Assembly: GCA_963575745.1 (NCBI GenBank)
Contig: CAUYUJ010018715.1
Span: 386,001 to 450,000 of the forward strand
Direction of reading: 5' to 3'
Source of the DNA: Prorocentrum cordatum
Lineage: Eukaryota; Sar; Dinophyceae; Prorocentrales; Prorocentraceae
Length of the DNA stretch: 64,000 nucleotides
This document shows, piece after piece, positions 1 to 10,449 of the stretch (position 1 is its first letter; every line of letters starts with the position of its first letter). The translations under genes and the position numbers were made by a program. The notes beneath the pieces are model-generated. The model worked only from the letters and a program-made list of their open reading frames with translations. It was not told the origin of the DNA and searched no databases.

Positions 1-102
1 AGGAGAACTTGTTAAAAAACTAGTTGTCCAGTCCGCGGCCGGTTTTTTCTAATCGTCATCCCGGGCGCCGCCGCGTGAACACGACCCCCTGTCATTTATT
101 AA

Positions 103-236
103 TCGTCATTCTCCATTATTTGTTCCATATGTCTGGGATGTTCGTCTTCCCCCCCACTTCCCATATGTTCCCATATGTTCCTGGGAATCGACGCTTCGAT
201 GAATTGTGTCTGTGTGTCTTTTTCCCTCCTGAAAGC
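103..236 (+). mobile_element. Family A element, left-truncated or diverged
   Basis: Keeps CCCATATGTTCCTGGGAAT and AATTGTGTCTGTGTGTC and the end TTCCCTCCTGAAAG. The left end does not match. Confidence 0.55.
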
Positions 237-429
237 AAGCCGACGAGGTCTGCACACGTGCAAGATCCTTGACATTCGAGCAGGGATCACAAGACCGAGG
301 GGAGGACGAGGAGAAGGAGGAGGAGGAGGAGGAGGCGACGTAGGAGGAAGACGACGACCCCGCGATTCCTTCTCAGGACTGGGTCCCCTGAAGTCCCGAT
401 CCTTCCGCGGGCCCGGCTCTTCTCATCCT

Positions 430-685
430 GAGCCGGTATATTTGAGGGCCCCTCTGGGGCCTGGTGAGTGCAGGGGGGCCAGAGACACAAGTACATACAG
501 TAGGATCTCGACCAAAATAAATATTCCACAAGAACCCCATCCCTGAGACCCCAGGACGTCCACTGATTTTTGGTGTAGGAACGTCGCGCTCTCCATCGCA
601 GAACCATCAACACCCAAGAAACCCAGGGCACCCTGGAGGCAAGCAGGGTGTTTCTTGGCATGGGTCTCCACTGTAAACACACATC
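430..685. repeat. Family Q repeat, uninterrupted copy
   Basis: About 250 bp; CCCTGAGACCCCAGGACGTC and CCCAGGGCACCCTGGAGGCA with TTTCTTGGCATGGG at the right. On the minus strand all three copies encode HPACLQGALG followed by diverging frames. Other copies: 57190-57605 (interrupted by A) and 63080-63300. Confidence 0.65.
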
Positions 686-790
686 CCAGGCTAGACCCAA
701 ATTCGCTGGCCCCACGGGCCAGAGGCGTGCTGAGATCTCCGGCAACTGCTTCACAAAACTATTCGGTCGGAAGAAGCGCGTAGAAACACA
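686..790 (-). CDS. Exon-like fragment next to repeat Q
   Basis: Reads RFFRPNSFVKQLPEISARLW then PVGPANLGLAW up to a GT (GTGTGTTTACAG) that begins the family Q repeat. A similar arrangement exists at 57605-57695. Unnamed. Confidence 0.25.
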
Positions 791-894
791 ACGCAGGAAC
801 GCGTTGGAAGTAGACTGGGTTCCGCCCGCCCGCTAAGGAGGACGGACAAGGTGAAGCCACTCGATCATTGAAGTAGGAAGGCGCTTAAAGTAGC

Positions 895-1660
895 TTGGAA
901 TCTGGGGCTCCAAGGCTACCTACTCTCAACGACCGATGGGTACTTCTGCTTCGCGCGCGCGGGGCCGCCCCCGGGGGACCCCCGGACGAGAAGCACCCCG
1001 GCATGGGGCCCTTTTTTACGGCCCGCCTCAGAGATGGCTCACCTCCTGGGCGCCGCCCGCCGGGCCCCCCTGGAGCGCTCCCAAGTGGGCCCCAACAGGC
1101 CCTCGAGACGGTCCCAAGAGGGCTCGGAGTCGTCGAGCGATCGGTCCAAGACGCCGAAGGCGGCCTCCAGACGGCCCAAGGCGCCGTTGAGACGCCCCAA
1201 GAGGCTACCAAGAGACCTCCCAAGAGGACTCCCAGAGGTAAAACGTAATGGATTTCCTTCGGTGTTTGAAAGATGTTGGCGCTCTCGCCTTTTCGCGATA
1301 CCCGCGCTCCAAGACGGCCCAGTAGGCCCCCAAGATCGCTCCAACACAGCCCAAGAGGCCTCCAAGAGGGCCCCAAAATGGCCCCAGAGGGCCCCAAGAC
1401 AGCCCAACCAAGAGACCTCCAAGACGGCCCAAGAGGCGAGGCCCCCACAACAGCTCCAAGAGCGGGCCTTGACGGGGGACACGGAAGGACATTTCGAGAT
1501 CTCGGCCCCCAGAGGCCCCCAGGAAGACCCATGAGGCCCCCGAGCGGCCTACAGGAGGCCCCAAGAGGCCCCCAAGAGGCCCCAGGAGGTCTAAAAAAAA
1601 AACGCGAGGCCCTCGAGAGGCCTCCCAAGAGACCTCAAGCAGCCTCCCAAAGAGGCTTCT
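895..1660. repeat. Degenerate CCAAGAGGCC tract
   Basis: Irregular units like CCCCAAGAGGCCTCC with a period near 20-21 bp. Contains a unique-looking block at 1243-1310 (GGATTTCCTTCGG, CGCTCTCGCCTTTTCGCG) whose relatives occur in the other tracts. All long frames here are repeat-derived. Confidence 0.7.
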
Positions 1661-1784
1661 TGTCCACGACCAGTCTGGCCCAAACATGTCACAAGAAGTC
1701 ATCGAGAGGCCTCCTCCTCCTCCTCATCCTCATCCTCCACTCTTCCTCCTCCTCCTCGTCGTCCTCCTCCTTCTCGCTCGCCAC

Positions 1785-1945
1785 GAGGACACAAACATAT
1801 AGCACCAGTGATACAATATGGGCCAGCGGAATGAGCGAAACAACAACTATTCCCCATATGTTCCGGATGCTCGTCTTCTCCTGACCTCCCCATATTTTCC
1901 ATACCCTCCTGGGTCTCTGCGTCTCTGTCCTGTTTTCCTCCTGAG
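1785..1945 (+). mobile_element. Family A element, diverged
   Basis: GAGGACACAAACATATAG at the left, CCCCATATTTTCCATACCC inside and TTTTCCTCCTGAG at the right. Confidence 0.5.
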
Positions 1946-2173
1946 CGAGGGCCCCGGGAGGCCGAGGACGTCGAACGACACATGTCCTGAGAGCCTTGGG
2001 CCAAACTCCGCGCCCGACTGCATCAAGGGCGTTCGCGCCGTGTGCGGCTCTGGACTTGGCTCCGGCAGCAGCTATGCGTGCACGGAGCTCTGCGAGGCCC
2101 CCGCGGTAACCTGGTTGACGGCTCGCCACGGGCAAGCTCAAGAGCTCCTGCCACTTACTTTGTACACCCTGCG

Positions 2174-2325
2174 AAATGCTTAAGAAATCATGGGTTAAGA
2201 AACTCATAGTCTCAGAACTTGGATAACAACCCAACATTTCTAGTAAAATGTTAGGATTCACATCGAAACATTAAGAATCATCGAGACTCTGGCCGAAAAC
2301 TCAAATTTTCTTAAGCCTCGTGCTT
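2174..2325. mobile_element. Candidate MITE
   Basis: TGCTTAAGAAAT near 2178 and its inverted partner AAATTTTCTTAAGCC near 2305 bound an AT-richer 150-bp segment. Single copy in the window; no target duplication seen. Confidence 0.35.
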
Positions 2326-2474
2326 AGGGAGGCCCCGGAGGCCTGGCGGTGACGAGGGCGGCGAGGGCGGCGGCGCGCGCGGGCGGGCGGCCGGCGGCCT
2401 GGTCGTGCAGCAGCCCGGAGCCGCCCCCGCCCTCGGCGCCGCCCTCGCCCTCGGCGTGCAGGCCCTGGATGAAC
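2324..2474 (-). CDS. Exon-like C-terminal fragment, unnamed
   Basis: After the acceptor CCCGAAG it reads FIQGLHAEGEGGAEGGGGSG then LLHDQAAGRPPARAAALAAL and VTARPPGPP with TAA at 2324-2326. High G/C third positions. The stop lies at the edge of an inverted-repeat element (2174-2325). Function not recognised. Confidence 0.35.
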
Positions 2475-2635
2475 CTTCGGGAGGGGCGCGGGTGCGGCCA
2501 GCCCGGAGGCCCTGCCACGAGCGCGGGGGGTGTCAGGAGGCAACTGCTGGGAGGTTTTCGTCGGAGAGGTTATATGGAGGATTGTTGAGCCCCATTTGGG
2601 AGCTATTACGCCGCAGTGGGCCTCGGATTGAGCGG

Positions 2636-3770
2636 GATTGAGCCGTATCAAGCGGGATTAAGCCCGATCAAGCGGGATTAAGCGGGATTCAGCCGGACTT
2701 CGGACCAGGGCACAAACAGAATTTGGCCTCCCAGGAGTTGCATCCGAGGAGGGTGGGTCTCTCCCCAATGGGGCGCTCGTCACGAAGGCCGCGCAGCCAG
2801 GAGGGCACCGGGAATGGCGCCGCACTCGCAAGAGACGCTGTCCCGCGGACGTGGCCAGAAGGACGCCACGGGTGCTCAAGGCGTGCACGCAGATGTCCAG
2901 AAGGAGGACGCCAACGACAACGACGACGAAAGGCGGCTGTCACGCCAACGCCTGCCCTGCACACTGGCAAAGTCCAGCCGTCAAAAATGACAAGAGGAGG
3001 CAGATGGGAGACGAAGGGCGGACAACCACTGTCATGAGGAAAGCACAACGGCGGCAGCTCGCGAATGCGTAGACCAGCAAGGACATGAAACAATTGGGAG
3101 AATGGAGGGTGGTCAGCCTTCAAAATTGAAATCTCGCGCGCAGTGGACTTGGACTTGCATCAATTATAACGTTGTGGGACGGCTCCTTTCCAAACTGTTG
3201 CTATTGTCTGAGGCGTCCTCGCAATTAAAGGCTGTAACTTTAGATGTATACGCATACATCGATATATCTATATCTATATATATATATGAACAGATGTGTA
3301 TCAACTGAACGGGTGGACTGCGGCTCCGTTTCAAAACGGGCGTCCATTTCTTAGAACTCGCTGGAAGTACGCAAAGCATGTCCTGCTCGTAACCATGATC
3401 CCGCCTGAACGGCAGGCCCACCTGGGCGACTGGCGTTACGCCTCTTGTGGTGAAACGGGATCCCCGTAGGAACTCACAAGGAGGGGGCACTGGACGGAAG
3501 GGTGCCTTGCAACATCGTTGATGCCTCCTGGATGCACCTTGATCCGCATGCTCCTCCTCGTCCTCGTCCACCTCTTCCCCATCCCCACCTCGTCACGGCG
3601 ACCCCAACATCGAACACCAACATGACCGACAACGACACCGACACCGAGCGAAACTGGCAGGCCGCAAGCAGTAAGGATGTAGGTAGCAACGACGCGGCAG
3701 CCGACCGAACAGGCCACGCCGTCTATGAAGCAGCCGAACCGACCGAACCAAGAGCACCCTGTACGCCCAT
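2636..3770. other. Region without a recognised gene
   Basis: AAGCGGGATT repeated four times at 2636-2697; a TA run at 3260-3290; otherwise nothing supportable on either strand. Confidence 0.4.
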
Positions 3771-4185
3771 CGTCCTGTTCCTCCTCTTCCTCCTCACCCC
3801 TCCTCCTCCTTGTCCTTCTTCATCTTCCCTTCCTCAACACATGGCCCCTCGAGGTTTCATGATTGGAGGTGTCAGTGGCTCAATGCTGCGCTGGTTTCGG
3901 CCACGAGGTAGGGAAGAAAAGATTCGAGGGAGAGCGAAAAGGGGGGGGAGGGGCAGTAGAGATCCAAACAGAGAGAAGGATAGGATCGGATACGACGGCA
4001 CAAGGGGACAGTCCGCGGTGGAACGGTAGCACGCAAAGACGGAGGGAGTGAGGAATGGAACAGGGAAGGCGGGGGGGAAGCCTCAACCAGATGGAGCGAG
4101 GGAGCGGGGGGAGGAAGACGAGTCGGGAGTGCCTCGCCTTCCCGTGAGCAGGGTTCTGCACAAGCACTCCGCACCACGACCCCCG

Positions 4186-4810
4186 CAGAACCACCCGTGC
4201 CGCGAGACGAACAGCCGATGCAGCACGTACCGCACGGCCGCGTGGCCCAGCTTCCCGTGCTCGTTCTTGGGCATGGAGGCGAAGGTAGGACGGAGCGCCT
4301 CCTCGGTGCGGGTCGGGGGGGGAAGAGCGATGGGGAGGATGAGCAATTCGGAGGAGAAGGAGGAGAAGCAGCAGAAGGATGAGGAGGAGGTCGTAATGGA
4401 TCGCGCTCAACGCAGGCGAATCGGAAGGGATCGCTTCCGTCGGACTCAGGGTCGGAGTCCATCCCCAACCCGTCTCGGCGGGCATTCTCCCCAAGCGCCT
4501 GGACACGCGGCAGGTCTCTCTCGATCAGGCCGAAGGACTGCAGCACAGTCTCCTTCGGTGCAAACCCTGACGCCGCATGCCAGCTGAGGGTCAATGAGGC
4601 TCGGTCGACTGGCGGCGGCGGAAACAATGTTGCCTTGCCCGCGGTCTCCCTATCCAGGCTGGGCAGTGGACCATGGAGACTGAGCGCAAGGTCCCTGGTG
4701 GTCGCACGGTAATGGGGGCGACGTCCATTCTTGATGCGACCCAGCTGGGACTTGATGCCTGTACTAGCGGGCACCCCTTTGCACCGCGCTCGCAGCTCCA
4801 GGCCTGACTT
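4186..4810 (-). CDS. Conserved dinoflagellate-type protein, two exons, partial
   Basis: Exon a, about 4392-4810, starts after the acceptor TTAG and reads LGRIKNGRRPHYRATTRDL, later LIERDLPRVQALGENARRDG and SDPESDGSDPFRFACVERDP. Exon b, about 4186-4301, starts after CACCGAG and reads EALRPTFASMPKNEHGKLGH then AAVRYVLHRLFVSRHGWF. From memory this pairing (DLPRVQ, DPF-F-C-ERD, then ALRPTF..PKNEHG..H..VRY.LHRLFV.RHGW) belongs to a large family of dinoflagellate predicted proteins of unknown function; I could not search for it. The intron of about 90 bp is CTC-rich. Downstream exons (below 4186) and the donor of exon a were not located. Immediately upstream is a decayed retroelement frame. Confidence 0.7.
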
Positions 4811-4814
4811 CTAA

Positions 4815-5760
4815 CCGGCGCAACGCGCAGTGCACCGACAGCACAACGCACGCCACTGCCCCTGAGCACGGGGCGACTCGACCCCGAACTTTGGGAACCC
4901 GTGCCCCCAGGCGTCGGACGCAGCGGGGGGCACTTCGGGCCAGAAGGTGTGCTTCCCCGACCCGCGCCCGCCATCCGATCGCCGCGCCGTCACCGTCCAC
5001 CTCGCCCCCTCCCACAGACGGGTCGCCGTCAGAAACCCCCCCCCCCGTCCCCGACAGGCTCCGGCTCCCGAAGCTCCGCAACACCGCTGGCTTCGGCCTC
5101 GCGGCCTCAGCCAACCGCGTCGGCGCGCGGGGCGCATGGAGGCAACACGGCCGGGGCCGCCTTCCTCTCCTGCAGCTCAGCGAACTGCCCACTGGAGCGA
5201 TCCGCTTTGCGGCGAGGCTTCTCAACCCTCCACCTGGCTGTGACGACCGAGGGGGCATGCTCCTGAACCTCTCGCTGCTGGGCCTCCGCCACGGGCTTGG
5301 GCCGCTGGTACCCCAGGCCTCTCTCCTGGAGGCACCCGAGCACCGCCTTGTAGGAGGGGCCTGTCTCCCGCTGACTGGGGCTGCTGCTGATGCTGGGCTT
5401 TGTACTCCCGGCCAGCAACTGGTCGAGCCGCTTCTGCAGCGCTGCAGTCTTCCTCGGCCGGTCTGCTGCCGCTGCACCTGCTCCTGGCCCGCGTCCAGGC
5501 TAAAAGTGCCTCCGGCATGGCCACGGCCTCTGCTTTGACTGGCGGCCTCCTTGGCCTCTTGCACCACGCGCTGCGGAACAGAACCCCCGCAACCCTCTGC
5601 ACTTGGTTCTGCTGGCCCACTCGTCGTGAAAACCGAACTTCCTGCACCTCCAGAAGAGCAGATGAGGCCCTGGGAGCACATCAGATGGCACAATCCAATC
5701 GGACAGCCCCGAAAACGTATGCTGTACACATTTTGCGCGTGACCACACGCCGCAGGGTCA
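4815..5760 (-). pseudogene. Decayed retroelement ORF1: RanBP2-like zinc finger plus coiled coil
   Basis: Pieces in shifting frames, 5' to 3' on the minus strand: a RanBP2-type finger remnant FWRCRKFGFHDEWASRTKCR near 5640, in which the second and fourth cysteines have become F and L; VQEAKEAASQSRG near 5560; a heptad-like coiled coil TAALQKRLDQLLAGS near 5430; ERGLGYQRPKPVAEAQQREV near 5300; and RKADRSSGQFAELQERKAAP near 5170. Order and style match ORF1 of LINE-like retroelements in dinoflagellates as I recall them. At least two frameshifts and lost zinc ligands argue for a dead copy. No reverse transcriptase was seen nearby. An unrelated gene exon remains possible. Confidence 0.45.
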
Positions 5761-5799
5761 AACACGAGCGATTTCTCAACGACTCCTGCCGAAACGGCT

Positions 5800-5970
5800 G
5801 GGGGAAGGAGGGGGAGGAGGAGGAGGAGGAGGAGGAGGAGGAGGAGGAGGAGGAGGAGGAGAGGAGGAGGAGGGGAGGAGGGGGGGGGGGGAGGGAGGGA
5901 GGGGGGAGGGAGGGAGGGAAGGAGGCAGGGCGGGGAAGCGGGAAGGATGGGAAATGGGGCGAGAGATGAC

Positions 5971-6002
<32 letters not shown>

Positions 6003-6070
6003 GGAGGAGGAGGAGGAGGAGGGGGAGGAGGAGGAGGAGGAGGGGGAGGAGGAGGAGAAGGAACATGTCA
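5800..6070. repeat. GGA and GAT microsatellite tract
   Basis: GGA, then GGGA, then GATGAT, then GGA runs. Similar tracts: 11880-12200, 15140-15690 (CTC), 21090-21186 (GAC), 23505-23550, 24520-24640 and 25200-25345 (GAG), 25960-26215 (CTC and CT), 46165-46210. Confidence 0.8.
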
Positions 6071-6079
6071 TCCTGGATC

Positions 6080-7030
6080 GTTTTTGCTGGCCCGGGGGCG
6101 CCGACGGGCCCCAGGGCAGGAAAACTAAGAAGCACATGCCAAACAAACAAACAAACAAACAACGCTGGACTCAAGTCCCAGTTCCCTCATGATCCGTTTG
6201 GCTTCGTGGCGAGTGGATGGGGGGGCGGGGCCCGAAGCATCGACCGCCGGACCTCGCCTGGAGCGCGCCCCGACCAGCCTCGCAGCGACTGCCAGCAGCA
6301 TTTTAGAGTGGACCCTGCTGCCAGCGACGGGGGAGTTCCCCAGTGCCCCAGCAATGAAGAGGAGCATGGGGGGGGGAGAGGGGGCAAGCTAAGCACGCGC
6401 ACAATGCGTGACACTCGTCCCTTTCCATCACGCTGACTTTATCGCTATCCGCCCACGGGTGCCCCGGCGGACTCGGATCCCCAAACTGGGGAGCCGCGCA
6501 CAGTGGAGGAAGGGGAAGGGCGCTGGCGGATAAGCAGGAGAATGAACAGGAAGAGAAGGACCACGAGAAGCATGAGGAGAAGCAGCAGCAGAGGCAGGAG
6601 TAGAACCAGGGAAAGGCGGTGGAGGGGCAAGGAGGATGGCGACAGTGAAGAGAAAGGACTTGGGTCCACAGAAATGGCCCGCGCTTGGGTGAGAGCGCAA
6701 CTCTGAACGACAGCCCCGAAGCGATGCTCCTGAGATGGGGCCAGAGCCGCGGCGGGAACTCCATCTTGTTTTGAAAAACGCACACGCCCTGATCACACAA
6801 AAAAAACAACCTTTGAAACCCTGTGAACAGAACTGTTACATGAGAACTGGTATTCAGACAAGTGTCTCGAAGGAGTCGGGGGCAGCGCCTGAGAGCCCCA
6901 GGTCCAAAATCCCCCGAGGGACGCTCTGACCGCGCGGACCCAGATCACTGACGTCGAGACTGTTTCGAAACGTGGGCCCCCGGACGTCTACACTCTCCAG
7001 ACCCCTCCCCAATGATGAATTGTCATACAG
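6080..7030. other. Region without a recognised gene
   Basis: Unique-looking sequence; frames are open in places but none has convincing codon bias. CAAA repeats at 6142-6162. Confidence 0.4.
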
Positions 7031-7073
7031 ATTGTCATACTGTATCATTGTCAACTGCCCCGGAAATCCGAAA

Positions 7074-7255
7074 AGACCCCCCCGGCCGAAAATCATCCCA
7101 AATCAGCCCGCAATGGTCTTTTCGCAAGGATGGGGGAACAAACGCACTTTTTACCACATCGATCCGGGAAGGACCCCCCGGCCGGAAAGTGTCCCAAATC
7201 AGCCCGCAATGATCTTTTCGCAAGGATGGGGGAACTAACGCACATTTTACCGCAT
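7074..7255. repeat. About 97-bp tandem duplication
   Basis: CCCAAATCAGCCCGCAATG, TCTTTTCGCAAGGATGGGGG and TTTTACC(A/G)CATCG occur twice in order. Confidence 0.75.
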
Positions 7256-7512
7256 CGGTTGCAATCCCTGGACCTCTCCTGGGGTGCGTTCTGACCAGAC
7301 TTTCGAAGAAAATCCAGCTTTGGCGACGAGGGCTCTTCAGAACAGGCAGCTCTGTCAGTATCTGTTTTTCTGAAGCGAAAGCCCCGAAAACCTCGACACC
7401 CGAACCTCCCCCGAGGGGAGCTCTGACCGCGCGGGGCCGCGGCCTTTGTGTGCACTTTTTTGCCACGCGAAAAAGGCGCCACGCGACTGAACCACAAAAA
7501 TGCACAAACATA

Positions 7513-7650
7513 AAAACACGGAGGTCCGCGCGGATTTCTCGGATCCGCGCTGCACCCCCCTCCCTGGCGCGCGGAGAGCGCCAGGGGCGGCGCCGGAGGC
7601 GCCGCCAGGGGGGCCCAGCGCGGAATTCCAAGGAAGCCGCGCGGAGCGAC
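7513..7650. mobile_element. Family M hairpin element
   Basis: GGAGGTCCGCGCGGATTTCT, GGATCCGCGCTGCACCC, then GGCGCGCGG and GCGGCGCCGGAGGCGCCGCC at the centre and the complementary right arm. Confidence 0.7.
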
Positions 7651-7662
7651 AACACTTTATGC

Positions 7663-8270
7663 TTATGGCGTGTTTTCCTCTTCGAGAATTGCCCCTCGGC
7701 CGCCCCTCGATGTGCACGGCGCGCCCTCGATTATGAAGGGGCCCCAGGACGCGCAAATACATACACACAAAAAAAACAACTTCATATCTTCCCATATGTT
7801 CTGGGTGTCTGCCTTCCCCCCCACTTCCCATACTATCCCATATGTTCTGGGGAATCGAGGATTAATTGTGTCTGTGTGTTTCTCTTCCTCCTGAGATTAC
7901 CCCCCCCCCCGGCGAGGCCTTGATGTGCACGGCGCGGCCCTCGGCCGCGCGCCAGCTGGCCCCGCCCAGCCCGAGGGCCTCCTCGACCTCTGCGGCCAGC
8001 GCCCCGTCCAGCTCGGGGCCAACCTCCTCGGGTAGAGTCGGGGCGTTGACCTAAGGAACCCTAAATAAGGAACGAGGCCCCTGTTTTCGTTAAGTTTAAC
8101 TTCGATTTCCGATCGAAAACCGAAGGTAAACCTAAGGCAAACGGTAAAACAATTCAGGAACACGGAGCCCCTCCCAAACGAGAAGGGTTCCTTCTTCAGC
8201 GCCCCGACTGCAGGGGCTTAGCTTTGTAAAGTTCGCTGCCCTGTGTCGTCTACGAAGGTCTGCCAGCTCC
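7663..8270 (-). CDS. Unnamed three-exon gene split by elements I and A
   Basis: Exons 8195-8270, 7901-8050 (exactly 50 codons) and 7663-7725 (21 codons with TAA stop). Peptides: ELADLRRRHRAANFTKLSPC; then VNAPTLPEEVGPELDGALAA, EVEEALGLGGASWRAAEGRA and VHIKASP; then RGGRGAILEEENTP. Intron 8051-8194 is a family I element read as GA-AG; intron 7726-7900 holds a family A element and is GT-AG. Both joins are in phase, and third positions are G/C-rich. I do not recognise the product; it is acidic and helix-prone in the middle. The middle exon lacks an ATG and would be missed by ORF finding. Upstream exons are not identified; a family R copy lies at 8438-8672. Confidence 0.55.
7734..7894 (+). mobile_element. 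Family A element with GATTA target duplication
   Basis: 161 bp, starting TGAAGGGGCCCCAGG and ending TCTTCCTCCTGA, flanked by GATTA at 7729-7733 and 7895-7899. Internal landmarks are CCCATATGTTCTGGG and TTGTGTCTGTGTG. On the opposite strand it lies within a GT-AG intron of the 7663-8270 gene, and the duplicated TAATC supplies the donor context. Confidence 0.8.
8051..8194 (-). mobile_element. Family I element acting as a GA-AG intron
   Basis: 144 bp. On the minus strand it starts GAAGGAACCCTTCTCG and ends CTTAG; AAGGAACGAGGCCCC near one end is partly inverted at the other. The second copy (52588-52722) starts GTAAGGAACC and ends CATCCAG. In both places removal joins open frames in phase. Confidence 0.6.
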
Positions 8271-8437
8271 CTAGACCGCCCCCATAGTATCGTCACAACC
8301 GTCACCATCGGCGTCCCTGTGACTGTCCGTGCACCGTGGGGTGCATCGTGAGATACCTGTCGGGACGAGGGGATGGGCGTGGGACGCATAGGGATGATAT
8401 GGGGGATGACGGGGGTGGGCGCGAGGACGCAAGGACA

Positions 8438-8672
8438 GGGAAACGACAGGGCCGTTGTTGTTACAGTTTCCGTTTTGCAATTTTTTGCAAATGCTACGCC
8501 GTTTTTCTACCGGTTCCGTCGCCGTTCTCTTGCGGGTTCCCGCTCCAGTTCCAATCCTGGAGCAATTTTTGTGGCCGTTTTTCCGGTCGCCGTTTTTTTA
8601 CCGTTTCCATTTTCAAGGGACACTTCTTCTGAAACAGTGAACAAAACGGCCCTGCCGTTTCCGGGGCCCACA
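8438..8672. mobile_element. Family R element, second copy
   Basis: Ends GGGAAACGACAGGGCCGTT and AACGGCCCTGCCGTTTCCGG are inverted repeats matching the R copy at 19148-19355. The left flank has lost the terminal GGGCCCAC. No exon pair was identified around it. Confidence 0.65.
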
Positions 8673-8936
8673 CATGCTTAGCTAGCCCAAGAAGAACTCG
8701 GAGGGGCCGGAACGTCTCAAAATGCTCGGAAGGCATACGGCATTCTGGGAGGCATCGGGAGAATTCGTTGCCCTTTGACTCAACATGATGTTTTTACCAT
8801 CTCGTCGCGTCGCGACGGCGCGCGCACTGCTGAGCATATTCTTGAACAGTGGGGGCCATCGCTGTGGCGGAAACATCCTTGATGGGGGGCGATGTGAACC
8901 CTTGCGCGTGGGATCTCCCAAACAGACCAAGCTTTG

Positions 8937-9134
8937 TACGCACGAAATGGGCATTGAAGGAGTGGGTACGATGCCCAACAACAAATGCTGTCCCAAACTG
9001 ATAGCGCCCGCTGTTGGGCAAGCTGCGTTCTGGGCGCCCGCTGCGGCGACACCGACAGCAAACCCTGTTCGGAATGAAGAGGTCGTGCTCTTTAGTTTTG
9101 TACACCTATTCTTTCCGTACCCATTTCGGTCGAG
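8937..9134. mobile_element. Family G element, degenerate copy
   Basis: Ends TACGCACGAAATGGG and TCCGTACCCATTTCGG with the interior CCCAACAACAAATGCTGTCC in common with the copy at 20195-20406. The left terminus has extra bases, and no target duplication is visible. Confidence 0.65.
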
Positions 9135-9294
9135 CGGAGCGCCCACTCTGCCTTCCCCCCTGCAAGCCCAACATCTGCATCAAGAAATCTCGGCGGCGAG
9201 CCCAGGGGGTAATCGAGTGAGAAGGGGCGTGCCTGTCCAGAAGGCTCGGAAGGCCTCGGGCCTCCTGAAAGGCTTTCCGGCCTTCTCCGGACAC

Positions 9295-9490
9295 ACGCGT
9301 TTACAGTCCGCGGGCGCGGTCCAAGACAGTCAGCAGGTGGCGGGGTGCACCGGCAGCGAACTGAGGCACGAGGGCGACAAGGAACAGAGCGCGAGGGGGG
9401 AAGACAGAGGGAGGAGCCCGCTCAGATCATGAAGGCCGGCGCGGGGATGCTGCAGCAGATCTTGCATGTGAGCCGCGTGCGAGCAGCTTG
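9295..9490 (+). pseudogene. Possible coding remnant in two frames
   Basis: LQSAGAVQDSQQVAGCTGSE then, after a frame change near 9390, QIMKAGAGMLQQILHVSRVR with a stop at 9489. Coding-like composition, but a frameshift or missed intron is needed. A minus-strand frame (ANALVSGVPATGALTQAA) overlaps. Unnamed. Confidence 0.2.
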
Positions 9491-10227
9491 AGTCAGCGCC
9501 CCTGTCGCGGGGACTCCACTGACGAGGGCGTTGGCCAGTGACCCCCGGCGAGCCCAACCCTCCCCGATGTGGGCCACGCTGCAATATGTCTTAAAGAGGC
9601 CCCAAAGTGGCAATTCTCGGCAACTTCCCCAAAAGCACCCGCTGTGGTGAGTACCCGTTTTGCGGTGCCGCTGCTCGAGGCCGGGGCGGCCCCTGAGCAG
9701 GCCGGAGGGCTTCTGAGAAGCCCCACCGCCTTCCGACATAAGGCGCCGCCCCCCTGCGCACCGTTCCCTCCCCCAAAGCGTTCTGCCGGCCCCGGCGCGG
9801 GGCCGGGAGACCTGCGGTGGCAAACTCATGGGAGACTCCAGTACCATCTTGTCGGCGCTTGCGACTCGACGCCAATCGACGCTAAATCGACGCTAATCTA
9901 TGTTAAATCGGCAATTATCAACGCTAACCGACGCTAAATCGGCGGGCTAACTCATCGACTCCAGACGCTAATCGACGCTAATCGGCGCTAAAGACGGAAT
10001 TGCGAGGGTACACCCGGCTACCATGACTTGCTGCCGACGAAGACGGGCTTTCATGCAAGCGCGGCCCTGGGCAAGTTTGACCCCTGGGGCGGCGGCAAGC
10101 CCAGAGGGAGGAAGGTGAGAGGGGCTGGGCCTTCTCAGGAGGCTTGGAGGTCGCCCAGGCCTTCTGAGAAGTATTCGAGGCTTTCCCCGAGGCGCCCTGA
10201 GCGTCCCGAGCGCAAAAACAACTCAAG

Positions 10228-10325
10228 ACCTATGGACCGATCTGGACTGCAACAAAAAGCCTGGTGGAATTTAGGTATCAAGGTCCTGGTGCTACGTTTA
10301 GCCCTCCAGGAAGGTCAGGGGGGGA
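10228..10325. mobile_element. Family L element
   Basis: AGACCTATGGACC, GGAATTTAGGTATCAAGGTC and GCCCTCCAGGAAGGTCAGGG. Other copies at 33985-34050 and 54015-54110. Confidence 0.55.
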
Positions 10326-10449
10326 GGGGGGAGTGCTTCTGAGAAGGGGCTGCCCGTGAGAAGGAAGCTGCTTCTTAGAAGGCGCCGGGCTTAGATCTAC
10401 AGGAAAGACCCGCACCTTTTGAGAGGCACAAGTGTTTCTGAGAAGCCCC

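Noticed and set aside
4764-6158. A 464-codon minus-strand frame
   Set aside because: Its first half is CTC repeat; only scattered parts look coding, in a different frame, and are listed as a retroelement remnant.
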